Shown here: positions 34,311 to 46,997 of the stretch, piece after piece
How positions within the stretch are numbered: position 1 is the stretch's first letter
How the letters are laid out: every line of letters starts with the position of its first letter
Made by a program: the position numbers and the translations under genes
Assembly: GCF_031755915.1 (NCBI RefSeq)
Contig: NC_083390.1
Coordinates: forward strand, 15,283,001-15,347,000
Direction: 5' to 3'
Source of the DNA: Ziziphus jujuba
Lineage: Eukaryota; Streptophyta; Magnoliopsida; Rosales; Rhamnaceae
DNA length: 64,000 nt
Notes under the pieces: model-generated
Told to the model about the DNA's origin: nothing
Database searches by the model: none
What the model saw: only the letters and a program-made list of their open reading frames with translations

Positions 34311-35152
34311 ATATCTATATGATCTAGTTTAGGTAGTATGGAAATTGAATATTGTTAAAAAAAAAATTGGAGGCCAATGCCTAAAACCATGATTTCATTT
34401 TGCCCCATAAACAATCAACTCCAAATTGCAAGATAGTACCAATATATGGTGGTTTAGATTCATCAAAGTGCAGTAGAATGGAAACATAACAACTTCATAT
34501 CCAACTTCGGTGGATCCATTTCCAAAATGATATCCAACTTCATAAATATCATATTCATAACCAGAGTTCAATTCCATTTTTAGTAATTCATCCCATCTAA
34601 TTTTATCATGGCAGTTGTTGGCAGAACATTTGAAATGCTACAGCTGTAAAAATAGCAAACCTAATAAAGCATTTAAAATATAAAACAATGCAATTACTAT
34701 TTTCCACTCTCTCAATGTAAAACGTGGAACATAAATATCACTAGGGTTTTTGTTGCATTAAAGGTACTCATACACGGATAAGGGATAGTTAATCAAATCA
34801 CAATTTAACGCATTGAACTAAGACACCGACATGGCAACTTAAAACCTGCGATTCATGATATTTAATCAACTTCTACTACCATTTTAAGCGTCCTACAAAA
34901 TAACCAAAATTACTGACTGGATAACCTAATAATCTATATAGATCCTAGTTCACAAAAGGGAGAACATAAATATATTGACAATTTCATAAAATAAGTAAAT
35001 ACCAAAGCATCCTATCTACTATACCAATATTATTTTGACACCCATAAACCAATACAACAGATAAGAGTCTAAATTTCACTAACCATATCAAGATACATTT
35101 TATTGGTATGTATAATGTAAAAATATAAGTTCTACAATAGTTAAATACCTAA
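34311..35152. other. intergenic region
   Basis: A weak hint of GH79 exon 3 (TTCATCCCATCTAA near 34585) may continue the copy D relic but is too short to claim. Otherwise nothing is recognised. Confidence 0.35.
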
Positions 35153-38100
35153 GGTGGCGTTTAGTATGCAGGATAAATTCGAATCGGATTGGATTAGATA
35201 GGACAGGTCCGGATCGGACAAGATAGAATCGTGTAGTATTGTGTTTAGTATAGTTCTAGACTGAATGGTGGACTAGTTGTCAAATGTTTGGTGCAGGATT
35301 GGACTGGATTAGATTATTTTGTAATTATAGTTTTATTTTTTTTTAAATGAAAATTTTAAAAATTATATTTATATTTTAAAAAAATATATTATATTTAATT
35401 AAAGTTGTAAAGTTATATTGCGTGTTTTTGTGCAAAATTTTATTTTTTTTAAACCCACAATATTATAGTTTTTATTGCGTGCTAAAGATTAGGTATAAAA
35501 ATTATAGAAGAAGAAGAATATATAATAAATTGGCAATTTCATCCATTCTTGACAATCAAAAAAACATGTACTTTATATTTTACAATTTCATCTTCAAGAT
35601 TTGCAGCAAAAAGGACAGTCTTGAAAGACAATATTGGGTATTGAATTTCTAAAAATTACCTGATTGTTTGAAAAAAATATATTGGGTATGAAAGAATAGA
35701 AAACAAGTAAAGAATTAAATATTTAAAAGCATGGAATATGATAACACTTTCTTTAAAGATAATGCAAAACAAAATATTGATTGTCCAACAGGAAAGCAGG
35801 CAATTGAAATAGAAAATTCAGCAAGCCAAATATAGCAATTCATTCCAGGAAACTAAATAGAGATCAAAATGTCAACTTTGCTTCTTCTTGCAAAATCATG
35901 TAACCATGTCCAAATCCATATGCAAATCCTGTTTTCCCACATTCTTGACATTGCATACTTGATTACTTGCATCCGAGTTTGCCAAAAGACAATCTAGCAC
36001 TAATTTGACCAACATAACAGTTCTTCTAAAGTGAAGAAAAGGATTCACAAGCCTAACAAAGAAAGCAAAAGAGCATTAGTCGTGCTTAATTAACTTCTCA
36101 TTTGACTTTGCATGCAAAGAATAATAAGTTAAGAAATTAAAATATAAACAAACAAAATATGCTCACATACTCAATTATGCATTTTAAAAAATAAAATATT
36201 TCTAATAGTTACAACAAACAAATATTTTAAAAATTAAAATATTTCCAACCACCTTCACCAATTTTTACCAACTCAACCAGGAACAATCAATCTCATGTTA
36301 GCTAGCTTAGTCCAATAGAAACAAGGAAATAAACCCATCATATATGATAGGTTGAGCTTTATGCACAATATGACCTGAAAACTAAAGAACTGTAGTTTGA
36401 AGGTAAAAACAATTTGGGTAAGATATTTCTACTTCTTGGATGAACATGTCAAGGGCTTTTAGGTTGTGTGTGTGCTGCGGTGTATGTGTGCATGTGGATA
36501 TTATATTCACTATTAAAAATATTGAAAAAAGAAAAAGAGAGAGAGAGAGACAAAGAGAGAGAGAGTATGTGTGTGTGTATTCACTAATATGTATCAATAA
36601 AATTCACGATTGAAACAATATTGCTATTATTGTCTAAAATCTAATTTTGATTGGATACATTTTAGTGGCAGCAAATATCTTAAAGAAGTGAAAATGTTGC
36701 TACTTGCTACCAAAAAAGTTTGAGACATGAGCAAACAGTTTGAGAGTACAACTAATTTGGCAGCCTCTATAATTGTTGATTTGCAAAATACATTGTTTAT
36801 ATAGAGGATTACCAAGCTAAAGAGGACAAGCTGAAGGAAAGAGAGGAAGAAGTTTCATCATTTCTCAATTCCATAACTAGGAAAGAACAAGGTCAACCTT
36901 TCTTTCTTATATGTTTTTTAATCTTCCACTTTGTTTATCTATGTGTATGGATTCTGATGAGTTTTTTTTTTTTAATAAATATTTGTTGCTTCAAAAACGG
37001 AAGACTCTTTCTTATCAACATCCCAACTCAAAGCCCTCTTTGACAAGATCAGTAGGATTCAGCTTTATATAGGTTGCTCCAGAATCTGAAGCAAACACAC
37101 GACTATTACCCGACTATCACCATCAACTAATTCTAATTCTTTGCACACAAACATTACCCAAATTAGTTCTAATTCTCAAATCAACATCACAAACATAATT
37201 AATCTAGCCAACGCATCATAAGCAACATGTTAGCTAAGATAACAAAAGCCCAAATAATAAAAAGGCAAAGCGCAATACTCTAACAACATAAGGAACTATC
37301 TAGAAGAACGTGCACATAATTTTCTATGTATAATTCTTATCCATATCTACTTCAAGTTTCCTTCTTTTTATGCATTTTATTATTTTATCAATTACTGGTA
37401 GAATCCTTAGGAGCTAGGAGCTGTAATATAAATATGTATTTTAAAGGAATGAATAGTGGTGAAAAAGACATCCATTTCATTCATTGCGGCGCAAAATACT
37501 TTTCTTTATTTTCAAGGTTGTTTTTAATATCTTAATATATTTTCAAAGTTGTTTTCAACATTTTATGGTATTAGATCCATGGCTTCTTCATCACAGAGTT
37601 CAAATACTCATCGCACTGCAATGTTCCTTGGAGCATTTAACTCCAGCCTTCCCTTGAAGCTTGACCGCTCCAACTATACACTTTGGAAGTCGCAAGTTAT
37701 TCCTGCCATTCGCAGTCACGGACTTGCAGATTTCATTCTTGACATAACAGAATGCCCACTAGAGTTTATCAAAGATACTAATGAAGGCTCAACAGTAAAA
37801 ATAATCAACCCAGAGTATGTTGCTTGGGAAAAGCAGGACTAACTCTTACTTAGTTGGCTTCTCTCTTCAATGATTGAGAGTGTGCTTGGTCATATTGTGA
37901 GCCATACAACCTCACATGATGTTTGGAGAGCATTAGAAAAACTATTCTCATCCCAATCTAGAGCTCGAGTAATGCAGCTCAGGTCACGATTGCAAACCAC
38001 TCGAAAAGGTAACACTGCCATAGCTGATTATTTACTATTGATGAAAAATATAGCTGATACCCTATCCACAACTGGTCACCCTATCTCAGAAGAAGATATG

Positions 38101-41100
38101 ATACTTTACATACTACCTGGCCTTGGTCCTGAATATGATTCTGTCACTATCACTATCACTGTAAGACAGGACCTAATATCCTTTGAAGAAATCTAGTTTC
38201 TTCTCATGAACCAAGAATAGAGAATTGAGCAATAGCATAATGGCCTCATCAATGATATCTCATCTGCTACAGTAAACCTTAGTATGGGAGGAATATCTCA
38301 ACAAAGGTCTTACAATAAAACCAATGACAGGTTTCTGTTCCATCGTGCCAACTCACCTTCTCGAGGTAGGGGACGTGGTCGCTTTGGCAGATACAATTAA
38401 AGACCAATATGTCAAATTTGTAGCACTCCTGGACATACTGCTGTAAACTGTTTCTACTGCTTTGAGTCCAATCCACAAGGCCAATGTCCAACATCTGGAC
38501 CAGCTAGATGTCTAACATCTGGTCAAGAACCCAATGCTTTCATGGCATCACCAACGGATGTCTGCGATCCCTCATGGTATGTGGACTCAGGAGCCACCCA
38601 TCACATCACATCTGAGTTGGAAAATCCATCCAACCTCATTAATTACAAGGGACATGGCAAGGTGATAGTTGCTAATGGCCATGATATGAAAATAATCCAT
38701 ATTAGTGAAAAATTGATTCCATCTAATATTGTTCACAATCCTCTGTCTCTTTGAAATTTTTTTGTTGTTCCTCAAATAAAAAGGAATCTAATTAGTGTAA
38801 CTAAGCTTACCTCTGATAATGATGTGACCATAACTTTTAATGCATCTTCTTATGTTGTGAAAGACAAGTTAGGGAATCCTCCACTAGAAGGGAGACTTTG
38901 TAGAGGACTTTATCAGCTTAGCAACTTGAAATCCACTTCATCTTCATATCTAAATAAGTATAGTCACAGATGGCATCCACCTACAGCTTTAGTTTCCAAC
39001 ACTACTAGTAGTCAATTTGGTTCAAAATTGAATGTAAACATCTTGCATAGTAAATTGGGTCATCCATCTACTCTTGTGTTACAAAAGGTTATTCAATTAG
39101 ATAAAATAAAAATTTCCTCAGATTCTCATGTTCAATTCTGCACCTCTTTTGAATTTGGCAAAAATAGAAAACTTCCTTTCAAATCCTTACTGAATTGTGC
39201 GTCACGTCCATTGAAGCTAGTCTATACCGATGTATGGGGACCATTCCATCAAAAAAAGGCTATAAATATTACGTGCATTTTATTGATAAATTTAGTAGAT
39301 ATATCTGGATTTTTCCCTTTCGTTTACGATCTGAGGTCCTAAAATTTTTCCTTCAATTTAAAACTCTCTCTAAAAACTTGATAGGATATAAAATCAAAAC
39401 ACTTCAATCGGAATTCAATTATCCAACAATTTGGAATTCAATTTTGCCACTCTTGCCCACACATTCATGAGCAAAACAGTAAAGCTGAACGTAAACATAG
39501 GCACATAACTTAAATGGGTCTCTGTTTAGTAATTAGCTCATGCCACTCTACCCTTATCCTTCTGGTGGGAAGCATTTCATATAGCCGTATTCCTTATTTA
39601 TAGACTCTCTACTCCCACGCTCAATTAAAAATCACCAGTTCAAAAATTATTCAACATCAAACTAGATTATAAATCTTTCTGTGTTTTTAGGTTTGCATGT
39701 TTTACACACACTAGACCATATAGTCCTACTAAATTCAATTTCCACACTGAAAAATGCATTTTTATTGATTATAGTGATATATATAAAGGGTACAAATGTC
39801 TTAGTGCTTTAGGCAAAATCTATATCACACGACATGTCACTTTCAATAAGGAAGAATTTCCCTACACATCTTTGTTTCCTCATGATAATAAAGCACCTTC
39901 CCACCCTACAACACAGGTTCTATTCACATAGCCACTGCCTGTTATTCCATGCACCAAACAAATTTCATCACTTAATGAGATTGAAGTTCAAGGATCAAGT
40001 TACTAAGCAGAGGACTCCTACTATACAATCTCCCACTCCTACAAATTATTCTCCAACGACGTCCGTCCATAGCCCCATCTCTGTCCTTTAAATCACTGAA
40101 CCACCCTCTCCACCCATTCATCTAGAAGTCCATGCACCTATACCACTAACTGTATCCATTCATCCCATGGTTACACGGACCAAACTTGGAATCTTTAAAC
40201 CAAAAGCTTTCACTGTTGTTCACAAAAAATCTGATTATGAACCGAAAACTGTTGCTGATGCTCTGGCCCATCCTCTTTGGAAACAAGCTATGAATTCAGA
40301 GTATAAAGCTTTGTTACTTAACTATACCTAGAAATTGGTTCCATATTCTCCAGGTATGAATGTGATAGGAAATAAATGGATTTTCAAAGTTAAGAAAAGA
40401 CCCAATGGCTCAATTGAAAGATACAAAGCGCATTAGTTGCGAAGGCTTTCATCAAACACCAGGATTGGATTTTGACAACATCTTTAGCCCCATAGTTAAA
40501 AATTCTACAATCCGAGTTGTGATCTCTCTTATTATGTGCAAGAATTGGCCAATTCCTTCAAATAGATGTGAATAACGCATTTCTTAACGACACAATTTCT
40601 CAGCTTATTTTTATGTAACAGCCAGAAAGGTTCATTGATCCACAATGGCCAGATCACATTTGTATGTTACATAAAGCTCTATACGGCCTTCGACAAGCAC
40701 TGAGAGCTTGGTTCGACAAGTTATGACAATTCCTCCTCAAATGGGGCTTCACTAATTCACGAGCAGATAAATCATTGTTTTATCTCCATAATTCCAATGG
40801 CCTGTATATTTTAGTGCTGGTATATGTCGATGACATATTACTCACTGGCAACTCCGTACGTGCTCTTCAACAATTGCAAAATGATCTACACTCCACCTTT
40901 GCTGACTTGGAGAATTGAATTATTTTATGGGTATCAAAGTATATAGAGACTCATCAGGCATATATCTCTCTCAATCAAAATATGCTACTGATCTTCTTAG
41001 AAAAACCAAAATGGCCACATCCAAGAGTTGTAACACACCAATTAGCACCTCTGGTGTTCTCTCCAACCATGAAGGTACTCTACTTGACAACCCAGCTTTT

Positions 41101-41975
41101 TACCGCAGCACTGTGGGTGCATTGTAGTATCTAACTCTCATTCACCTAGAAATATCATATTTGGTCAATCGCCTTAGTTAGTTTCTTCATCAACCACGCC
41201 TACTACATTATCAAGCTTGCAAACGACTACTCTATTACATACAAGGCACCATTAATCTTGGCCTACACATCAAACCTTCCGCATCTTTCAATCTCCTTGG
41301 TTTTTCAGATGTCGATTGGTCTGGCAACCCCGATGACCGCCAATCCACCAGTGTCCACGCCATCTACATGGGCTTCAATTTGATCTTTTAGAGTGCCAGA
41401 AAGTAAAAAGTTCATCAACAATAAGTAAAAACAGAACACTATGCCTTAACTTTAGTTTAAGCTCGAAAATCAAGCATTTTTCCTCCTGAATATCAAATTA
41501 AGCCCTAACTTTATAGATCAAAGCTAATTTTTCAGATAAAAAATGACATGAAACAAATAAAATTTCATAATTTTTCAGGTAAAAAAATGATGTAAAAAAA
41601 TGAAAAAGAAGAATATGATGATGATGGAAGATCGATGAAGCAGAAGAAGAAGAAGAATGCAGAAGAAGAAGAAGAACTCACCGGCCAAAGATGCTTCATA
41701 GGGGATGGTCAACTTGGAGATGCTTTGATCGGAGATGCTTCGAGGGGGATGGGTTAACTGGGATGGAACAATCATAGGACGGCTAGAGATGCTTCGAAGA
41801 GAACTCGCTCAGACAAAAGTGACTCAAGTCTCTAGATGGGTTAAATCTATCCCCTTCATTTAAGATAAAATGACCAACGGGATAAATCTGTCCCCCTTCC
41901 ATATTTGCTTTCCAAACACCGGACTGGGACTGTGCCTTATCCTGACTTGTCTAGTCCGGCATAACAAACATGGCC
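35153..41975. mobile_element. Harbinger-like terminal pair bracketing a copia remnant
   Basis: The left end after TAA (35150-35152) reads GGTGGCGTTTAGTATGC. The right end, reverse complemented, reads GGCCATGTTTGTTATGC and is followed by TAA (41976-41978). The 17-bp ends agree at 11 positions (GG....GTTT..TATGC). Subterminal sequences on both sides are similar in inverted orientation: GGATAA, TCCGG, GTTTGGTG-like and GGACTGG-like strings. A TAA target site and GGCC/GTTTG-type ends fit PIF/Harbinger elements. No transposase is seen. Most of the interior is the copia element, presumably a later insertion. Pairing of two ends 6.8 kb apart is inferred. Confidence 0.45.
37400..41460 (+). mobile_element. 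Ty1/copia retrotransposon, broken and 3' truncated
   Basis: A degenerate primer-binding site TGGTATTAGATCC at about 37564 follows LTR-like sequence of undefined start. Then come, in copia order and over several frames: gag from 37579 (LDRSNYTLWKSQVIPAIR; LEKLFSSQSRARVMQLRSRL); a CCHC knuckle near 38408 (CQICSTPGHTAVNC); protease near 38575 (WYVDSGATHHIT); the pre-integrase and integrase start near 39040 (LHSKLGHPS; YTDVWGPF); reverse transcriptase with an intact YVDDIL near 40828; and RNase H ending near 41455. At least a dozen stops and frameshifts interrupt it. No 3' LTR or polypurine tract follows; the homology stops abruptly within the RNase H tail (ARK...EHYAL). The element cannot be autonomous. 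The order protease-integrase-RT identifies it as copia rather than gypsy. Confidence 0.85.
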
Positions 41976-43064
41976 TAAAATTCTACATTACTGTACCAAC
42001 TAGGTATAAAGCCTTTTTAAGGAAAGCCAAATATATTCAATTTTAACTACGAGCATTTTAAAACCAAAAAAAGAAATTGGGAATGAAATTATTTATTAAT
42101 TTATTTATTTTTACAAATAAGTAAAGAAGTAAATAAATAAAGAAATAACAATAAATAAATAATCCAAAACTTAAAAAAAAAAAAAAAACAAATTGCTGAC
42201 GTTCGCATGCTAACATCACCACCCAAACAAAAAAATTTAAAATAAAAAGTCTGCTTACATCGTCATGTTGGTGTTAGCAATGCACTGATGTTTGCAGGTT
42301 GATGTTAGCATGAACTCACGACATGTCATTTGATGTCATGCTTATGTCAACATGATGATGTCAGCATAGTCTAAATGAAATATTGTTTGGAATGTCTTCT
42401 AGCCTCAGCCAAGTTTGTGGGTTGACTCACCATTTACTACAAAATGTGCCACGTAACCTGGTTTCGACTCGAAGGAAAAAATGCTTTTCGATTAAATCGT
42501 CTGAGATGGGCAATTGGAAACCAAGTCCGACTTAGACCAATTTTAATACAAAACCAATGCCCAATCACCTTGGATATACCTAGGAGTTTAATGGTTTCAA
42601 AAGTTTACTGGGTGTTTCATGTGTTTCAAATCAAGATTAAAGGTTCAAATACATTCCATTCTACACAAAAACACCATTTAACAATACCTAGGTCATGGTT
42701 TTAATGAAAAACAAATTTGTCACTATAATCATAAATTGGGTTTATGAAACAGCTTTTACAAAACCAAAACAAAACATTAGATAAAAAACAATCAAAAACT
42801 CAAAATATATATAACTTAGAGAAGAAAAATCAAAACAATATATAAATATATATATCACAGATCATATGATAAAGAACATATAAGATAGATATAGCTTTTA
42901 TATAATAATAATATAGTCCATAACCATAAACATAAACAGTCATGAAATTATATTTGCATAGCTTTGATATGAATTGTTAGTTTAAACAATATTCAAATAC
43001 TATAAATCCCACAGATTGTACACAATAATTTTCACTAAAATAAATAAATTAATGGCAGAATCAT
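41976..43064. other. unassigned region with GATGT-rich stretch
   Basis: Contains an A/T-rich start, then about 42240-42375 with many ATGATGT/GTCAGCAT-type words that recur irregularly, and an 86-codon frame (42444-42704) without recognised domains. No gene is supported. Confidence 0.4.
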
Positions 43065-44009
43065 TGATGAGGATATGCTTAGGAGCACAATAAACTGGAG
43101 CTAAGATCCTATACAATTAAAAACAAGACCAACAACATGAGCTCGAGTTAAAAGATTCAAAAAAATACTAAATTGTTTAATTTAAGAGGTGTTTAGCTCT
43201 CAAAGAGAATTCACTACTATAGGTGAATCAAGGATGATTCAATATATAGGATTATATAGCCAAATTCATGAAGAGAAACATTTGCTGACTTGGCACAATG
43301 ACGTGGCACATTGCTGAAGTGGCATAGTGATGTGGCAACCATATGATGATATGGCAGTGTTATATGGAGTCCTATATGGCGTTTTTGCAGACTTGACTTT
43401 TATTGGTGTCCTAATTATTAATTAGTTTCCTAACTGTAATTAGAAATCTTAATTATTTTTATGTTTATTTAATATTAGAACAAGTATCAAATTAGTTTCC
43501 TAATTTGCCTTATTCATATAATTAAATCACCTTTCCTAATTTCGATTAAAGTAAGGTTGATTAGTCAAATTAAGATTAAAAAACTAGGTTTAAATTAAAT
43601 CACTTTTTCTAATTTCAATTAGAGGAAGGTTGATTAGTCAAATTGAGATTAGGAAGCTAGGTTTAATGTTAATTTTTGTTTTAGGAAACTAGCTTAATTT
43701 AAATTTGCCTTTGCCTATAAATAGGCACAACTTTTAGTTAAATAAAATAGTTTAAGAATTTTTAGCATAATTATGAAAGTTATTCTTTTGGTTCTCCTAA
43801 GAACTATTGAACTTATCAAGCTTTGCTTGTAGCGTTCAAATCCTAGACTTATTAATAGGTTTTCCATTCCTTATTGTGGCATCATTACTATACCAAAGTT
43901 CTTAGTCATAGGTTGATTAAGGGCTGAGGTTTCCATTAAAACTTATTTTAGAGCAATCTGTATTTTATTTGTTATGGGTTTAAGAGCGAGTCAACCTAAA
44001 TCAGTATCA
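43065..44009 (+). mobile_element. solo LTR, diverged member of the 46998-55008 gypsy family
   Basis: Begins TGATGAGGATATGC and ends AATCAGTATCA. Along its length it matches the gypsy LTRs in order: AGCACAATAAAC near the start, AAGACCAACAACATGAGCTCGAG, the block of TTTCCTAATTT repeats, TATTGTGGCATCATTA, CTTAGTCATAGGTTGATTAAGGGCTGAGG, and GGGTTTAAGAGCGAGTCAACC. A TATA-like CTATAAATAGG lies near 43718. It is flanked by ATCAT (43060-43064) and ATCAC (44010-44014), a 5-bp target duplication with one mismatch. No internal domain follows, so it is a solo LTR, more diverged than the others and therefore older. Confidence 0.75.
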
Positions 44010-44575
44010 ATCACTAACCTCTAAAACAAGCCGTTGATAATTGATAATCTTGATATGTAATGTGCAAAATAGAAAACACGTGATAGCAGTATCTAAATGA
44101 ACACACTGCTTACTAACCCTCTCTTTTTTACGAATCAGTATTGATCTCTCTAAACCCTAGGGAAAAAAAAATATGTCGTATGTATTTCACTCACTTACCC
44201 CAATCAATAAATCCTCGACCTTCTAAAGATTAAAGTCACGCACAAATCATATGTCTTACCCATAATTTTTTTTAACTCACACCAAAATAATAATTTAATA
44301 ATACATATAATAATAATAATAAAATATGGATAAGCTAAATGGACCTGTAAAGAGAGCTGATCTTTTAATCCAATGGGATAACTAGAGTATTATAAAGAAT
44401 ATGTGTCCAAAAGCTCTATTGTATAAGTTAGTAAATAAGTCAATCCTATTAATGACACAAATAAGCTCTGTAAGTGAGTTATGAATATGGTATGTCCATA
44501 CAATATATATATATATATATATATTATATTTGCTCTAAAGGTACTTTTATATAAATGTTCTAAACATAAGTGATG

Positions 44576-44660
44576 GGAGGGAGGGAGGGAGGGAGGGAGG
44601 GAAAGAGCAAGTGAGAGAAAGTGAGAGCAAAGGAGGGAAGGGAGAGAGGGAGAGAGATGC
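44576..44660. repeat. (GGGA)n microsatellite and GA-rich tail
   Basis: Seven GGGA units followed by a purine-only stretch of GAGAGAAAGT-type sequence, all purines on the plus strand. Confidence 0.85.
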
Positions 44661-46491
44661 TATGGTTTATGAATAAACATTAGTCCTAATTCTGTAGCCT
44701 TACTTTGTTGGAACCATCAAGTAATGGTATTTACTTAGTTCATGTGAATTTCAACTCCACACTGGGATAGAAGTTAAAAATATCAGTTATATTTGCTCTA
44801 AAGGTTCTATTATATAAGTGTTCTAGGAATAAGTGGTTGAACGTATGTTGTGATTGAAGATTATCTTCTTAAGAAAATGATTCTCTATACTTTCTTAGAT
44901 ATTTTCACTTTTAGTGGTTTCTATTTATTATTATTTTCACTTTTAATGGTTTCTATTTATTATTTATTCGTCAGAAACTTAGCTACAACACAACTCAAGG
45001 TGATGAAGTTGAAAATATGTTTATTTTGTTAAATGAAGTAAAAAGATAGTCACATTCCATCACTACAGTATCTTCTAGTGCTATTGCATTAGACTGTCAA
45101 AAATTTTAAGTAAATAGTGTATGTTCAAGGTTAGCAGTTGTTCCTTTAGCCTATTTGTGGAAACATGATCAATCATTGCTTTTTCAAGAAATAAAAATTT
45201 TTATTTTGCAATGTGAGTGTAGTTAACAACATCAAAATTATTTTATCTTATAAGAAGTTATCTTTCTATTTTATCTCATAAGAAGGTATCTTTCTTTTAC
45301 TTGTTATTCTCTTTTCTTCCATTGTGTGCTCTTATTTTTTCATTCTGGAATAACTTTGAAGAGGTGGAATTTGGTTTAATGTATAGGTTGATGACATAAG
45401 GTTAGATCATATGAAGCATTTAGGTAAAGAAATAGATTTTTTTTGCAACTATATATGCATAAGTTGAACAAGTATGTCAACTTTATATTGTTTTTTCTTT
45501 TGTCTACTGTTCCGTCTAATGTATTTTAAGCTTGGGTGTGCAAGTTGGTTGTGAAGTTCTCTAATTCCTTGGAAAATAGTATAGGATTACTATTTATTGT
45601 GAAGGAGGGGAGCATGAAACATTGACACCAGATTGTCCTTTTTTTGTTATAAATTTATTCTTTATCTTTAGTAAAGAAATTCAATGCAATTATTTATTTA
45701 GGATTCACTATCATCTATATAGGCCCTTAGTATTCCATGAATTTGGTGATTCAAGGAATGCTTTCCATTCTCGTATTGTCTAGTGTGTCATTTGTTTATA
45801 AAAGTTTATATGTCATTGATCTTCCATTTTTCACACTGATATTGTTTAAATTCCAAAATGCTTAAATAAAGTTCGATGGTCATTAGGTTTCCAAAAGATA
45901 TGAAGGATATCTAAAGGAAAATTGAATCACAAACTTGCTAGGTAAGGTTTTTATGGGGAGAGTGTTCTTTATACTCATCTTTATATTTCTCACATGAATG
46001 AATTTGTTGTAGTAAATGAAACATACCTAAGATTTATAACAACAAATGAATTAAACTGCCTCATAGAACAATTAAACCACCTCTATTTCAAGTGGGTTTA
46101 GATAGTGCATACATTGAGATTTTAATTGCAAGTGTGCATTCTATTATACTCTTTACATAATAAGTTATATCACATCTTCTGATGTTACCCCATTTTTATG
46201 CTGATTGTTACAATCACTTCTCTTATGAAAGTTTTTATGTAAATATAATGCAAGTTTTAGGGGATGGATATGGATCATGATTTGATGATTGACAAAGAGA
46301 ATCTTATAAGATCTGATAAACATGTGCTTATCTACTGAATTATTGATAGAATATTTACTCATAAATATCATAAACTATATTTAAGGAAAAACAAATTTGT
46401 TCTTAAATATTCACTTTGCATGTTGCCTAATTTGATATTTTTATTATGTTTCTTAATATAATTAGTTAATAATAATTGTGGTATTGCTAGT

Positions 46492-46497
<6 letters not shown>

Positions 46498-46526
<29 letters not shown>
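46498..46526. repeat. (CT)n microsatellite
   Basis: About 14 CT units, with no adjacent gene. Confidence 0.9.
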
Positions 46527-46529
<3 letters not shown>

Positions 46530-46997
46530 CTTTGCTTTACTCACTTAAATTTTCTTCTTCCTTTACTACACTCTATTTTCAATAACTCAACAAAAAGATG
46601 CCTTAAAAAATATTGGAACTTTCCATTTTCAACAAAAGAAAATTATAACTATATTATCGCAGTTTTTCCATATGAACCTACACTCTATCTATATCATACT
46701 ATATATAGTTCAACAATGTTCCCACAAAAAAAAAAAAAAAGAAACAAAAAAATGTTCCAATGCAATAAATTTTAGATTCTAGTAGTTGATCTTCAAATTT
46801 GTTCACATTAAGTCTCTAAAAAATATATCAAAACGAGAACCCTAAGCAAGCAAATGTCATTGATATGCTCAAATTTTTAAGAAATCAAGGTATTTAATCT
46901 ACCATGTCGTCCGCAATCTTTTAGAAAACCACAATATAAGTTGCAAGCAGCAATACTTTACAAGTTGCACAAGCTCTTAAAGGATCTATAAGGATAT

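Larger units (their letters stand above)
44010..46992. other. unassigned region with simple repeats
   Basis: Holds a (TA)n run at about 44505-44523, a (GGGA)n tract at about 44576-44604 continuing as GA-rich sequence to 44660, a (CT)n tract at about 46498-46526, and the dispersed duplications noted at 44520-44965. No coding sequence or retroelement domain could be recognised in the rest. Confidence 0.45.

Noticed and set aside
36380..36600. Possible gene with Ser/Leu-rich frame
   Set aside because: Produced by (GA)n and (GT)n simple repeats.
42444..42704. 86-codon frame with many Arg and Ile
   Set aside because: No motif or codon evidence; it starts in a repeat-like region and no neighbouring retroelement domain is in frame.
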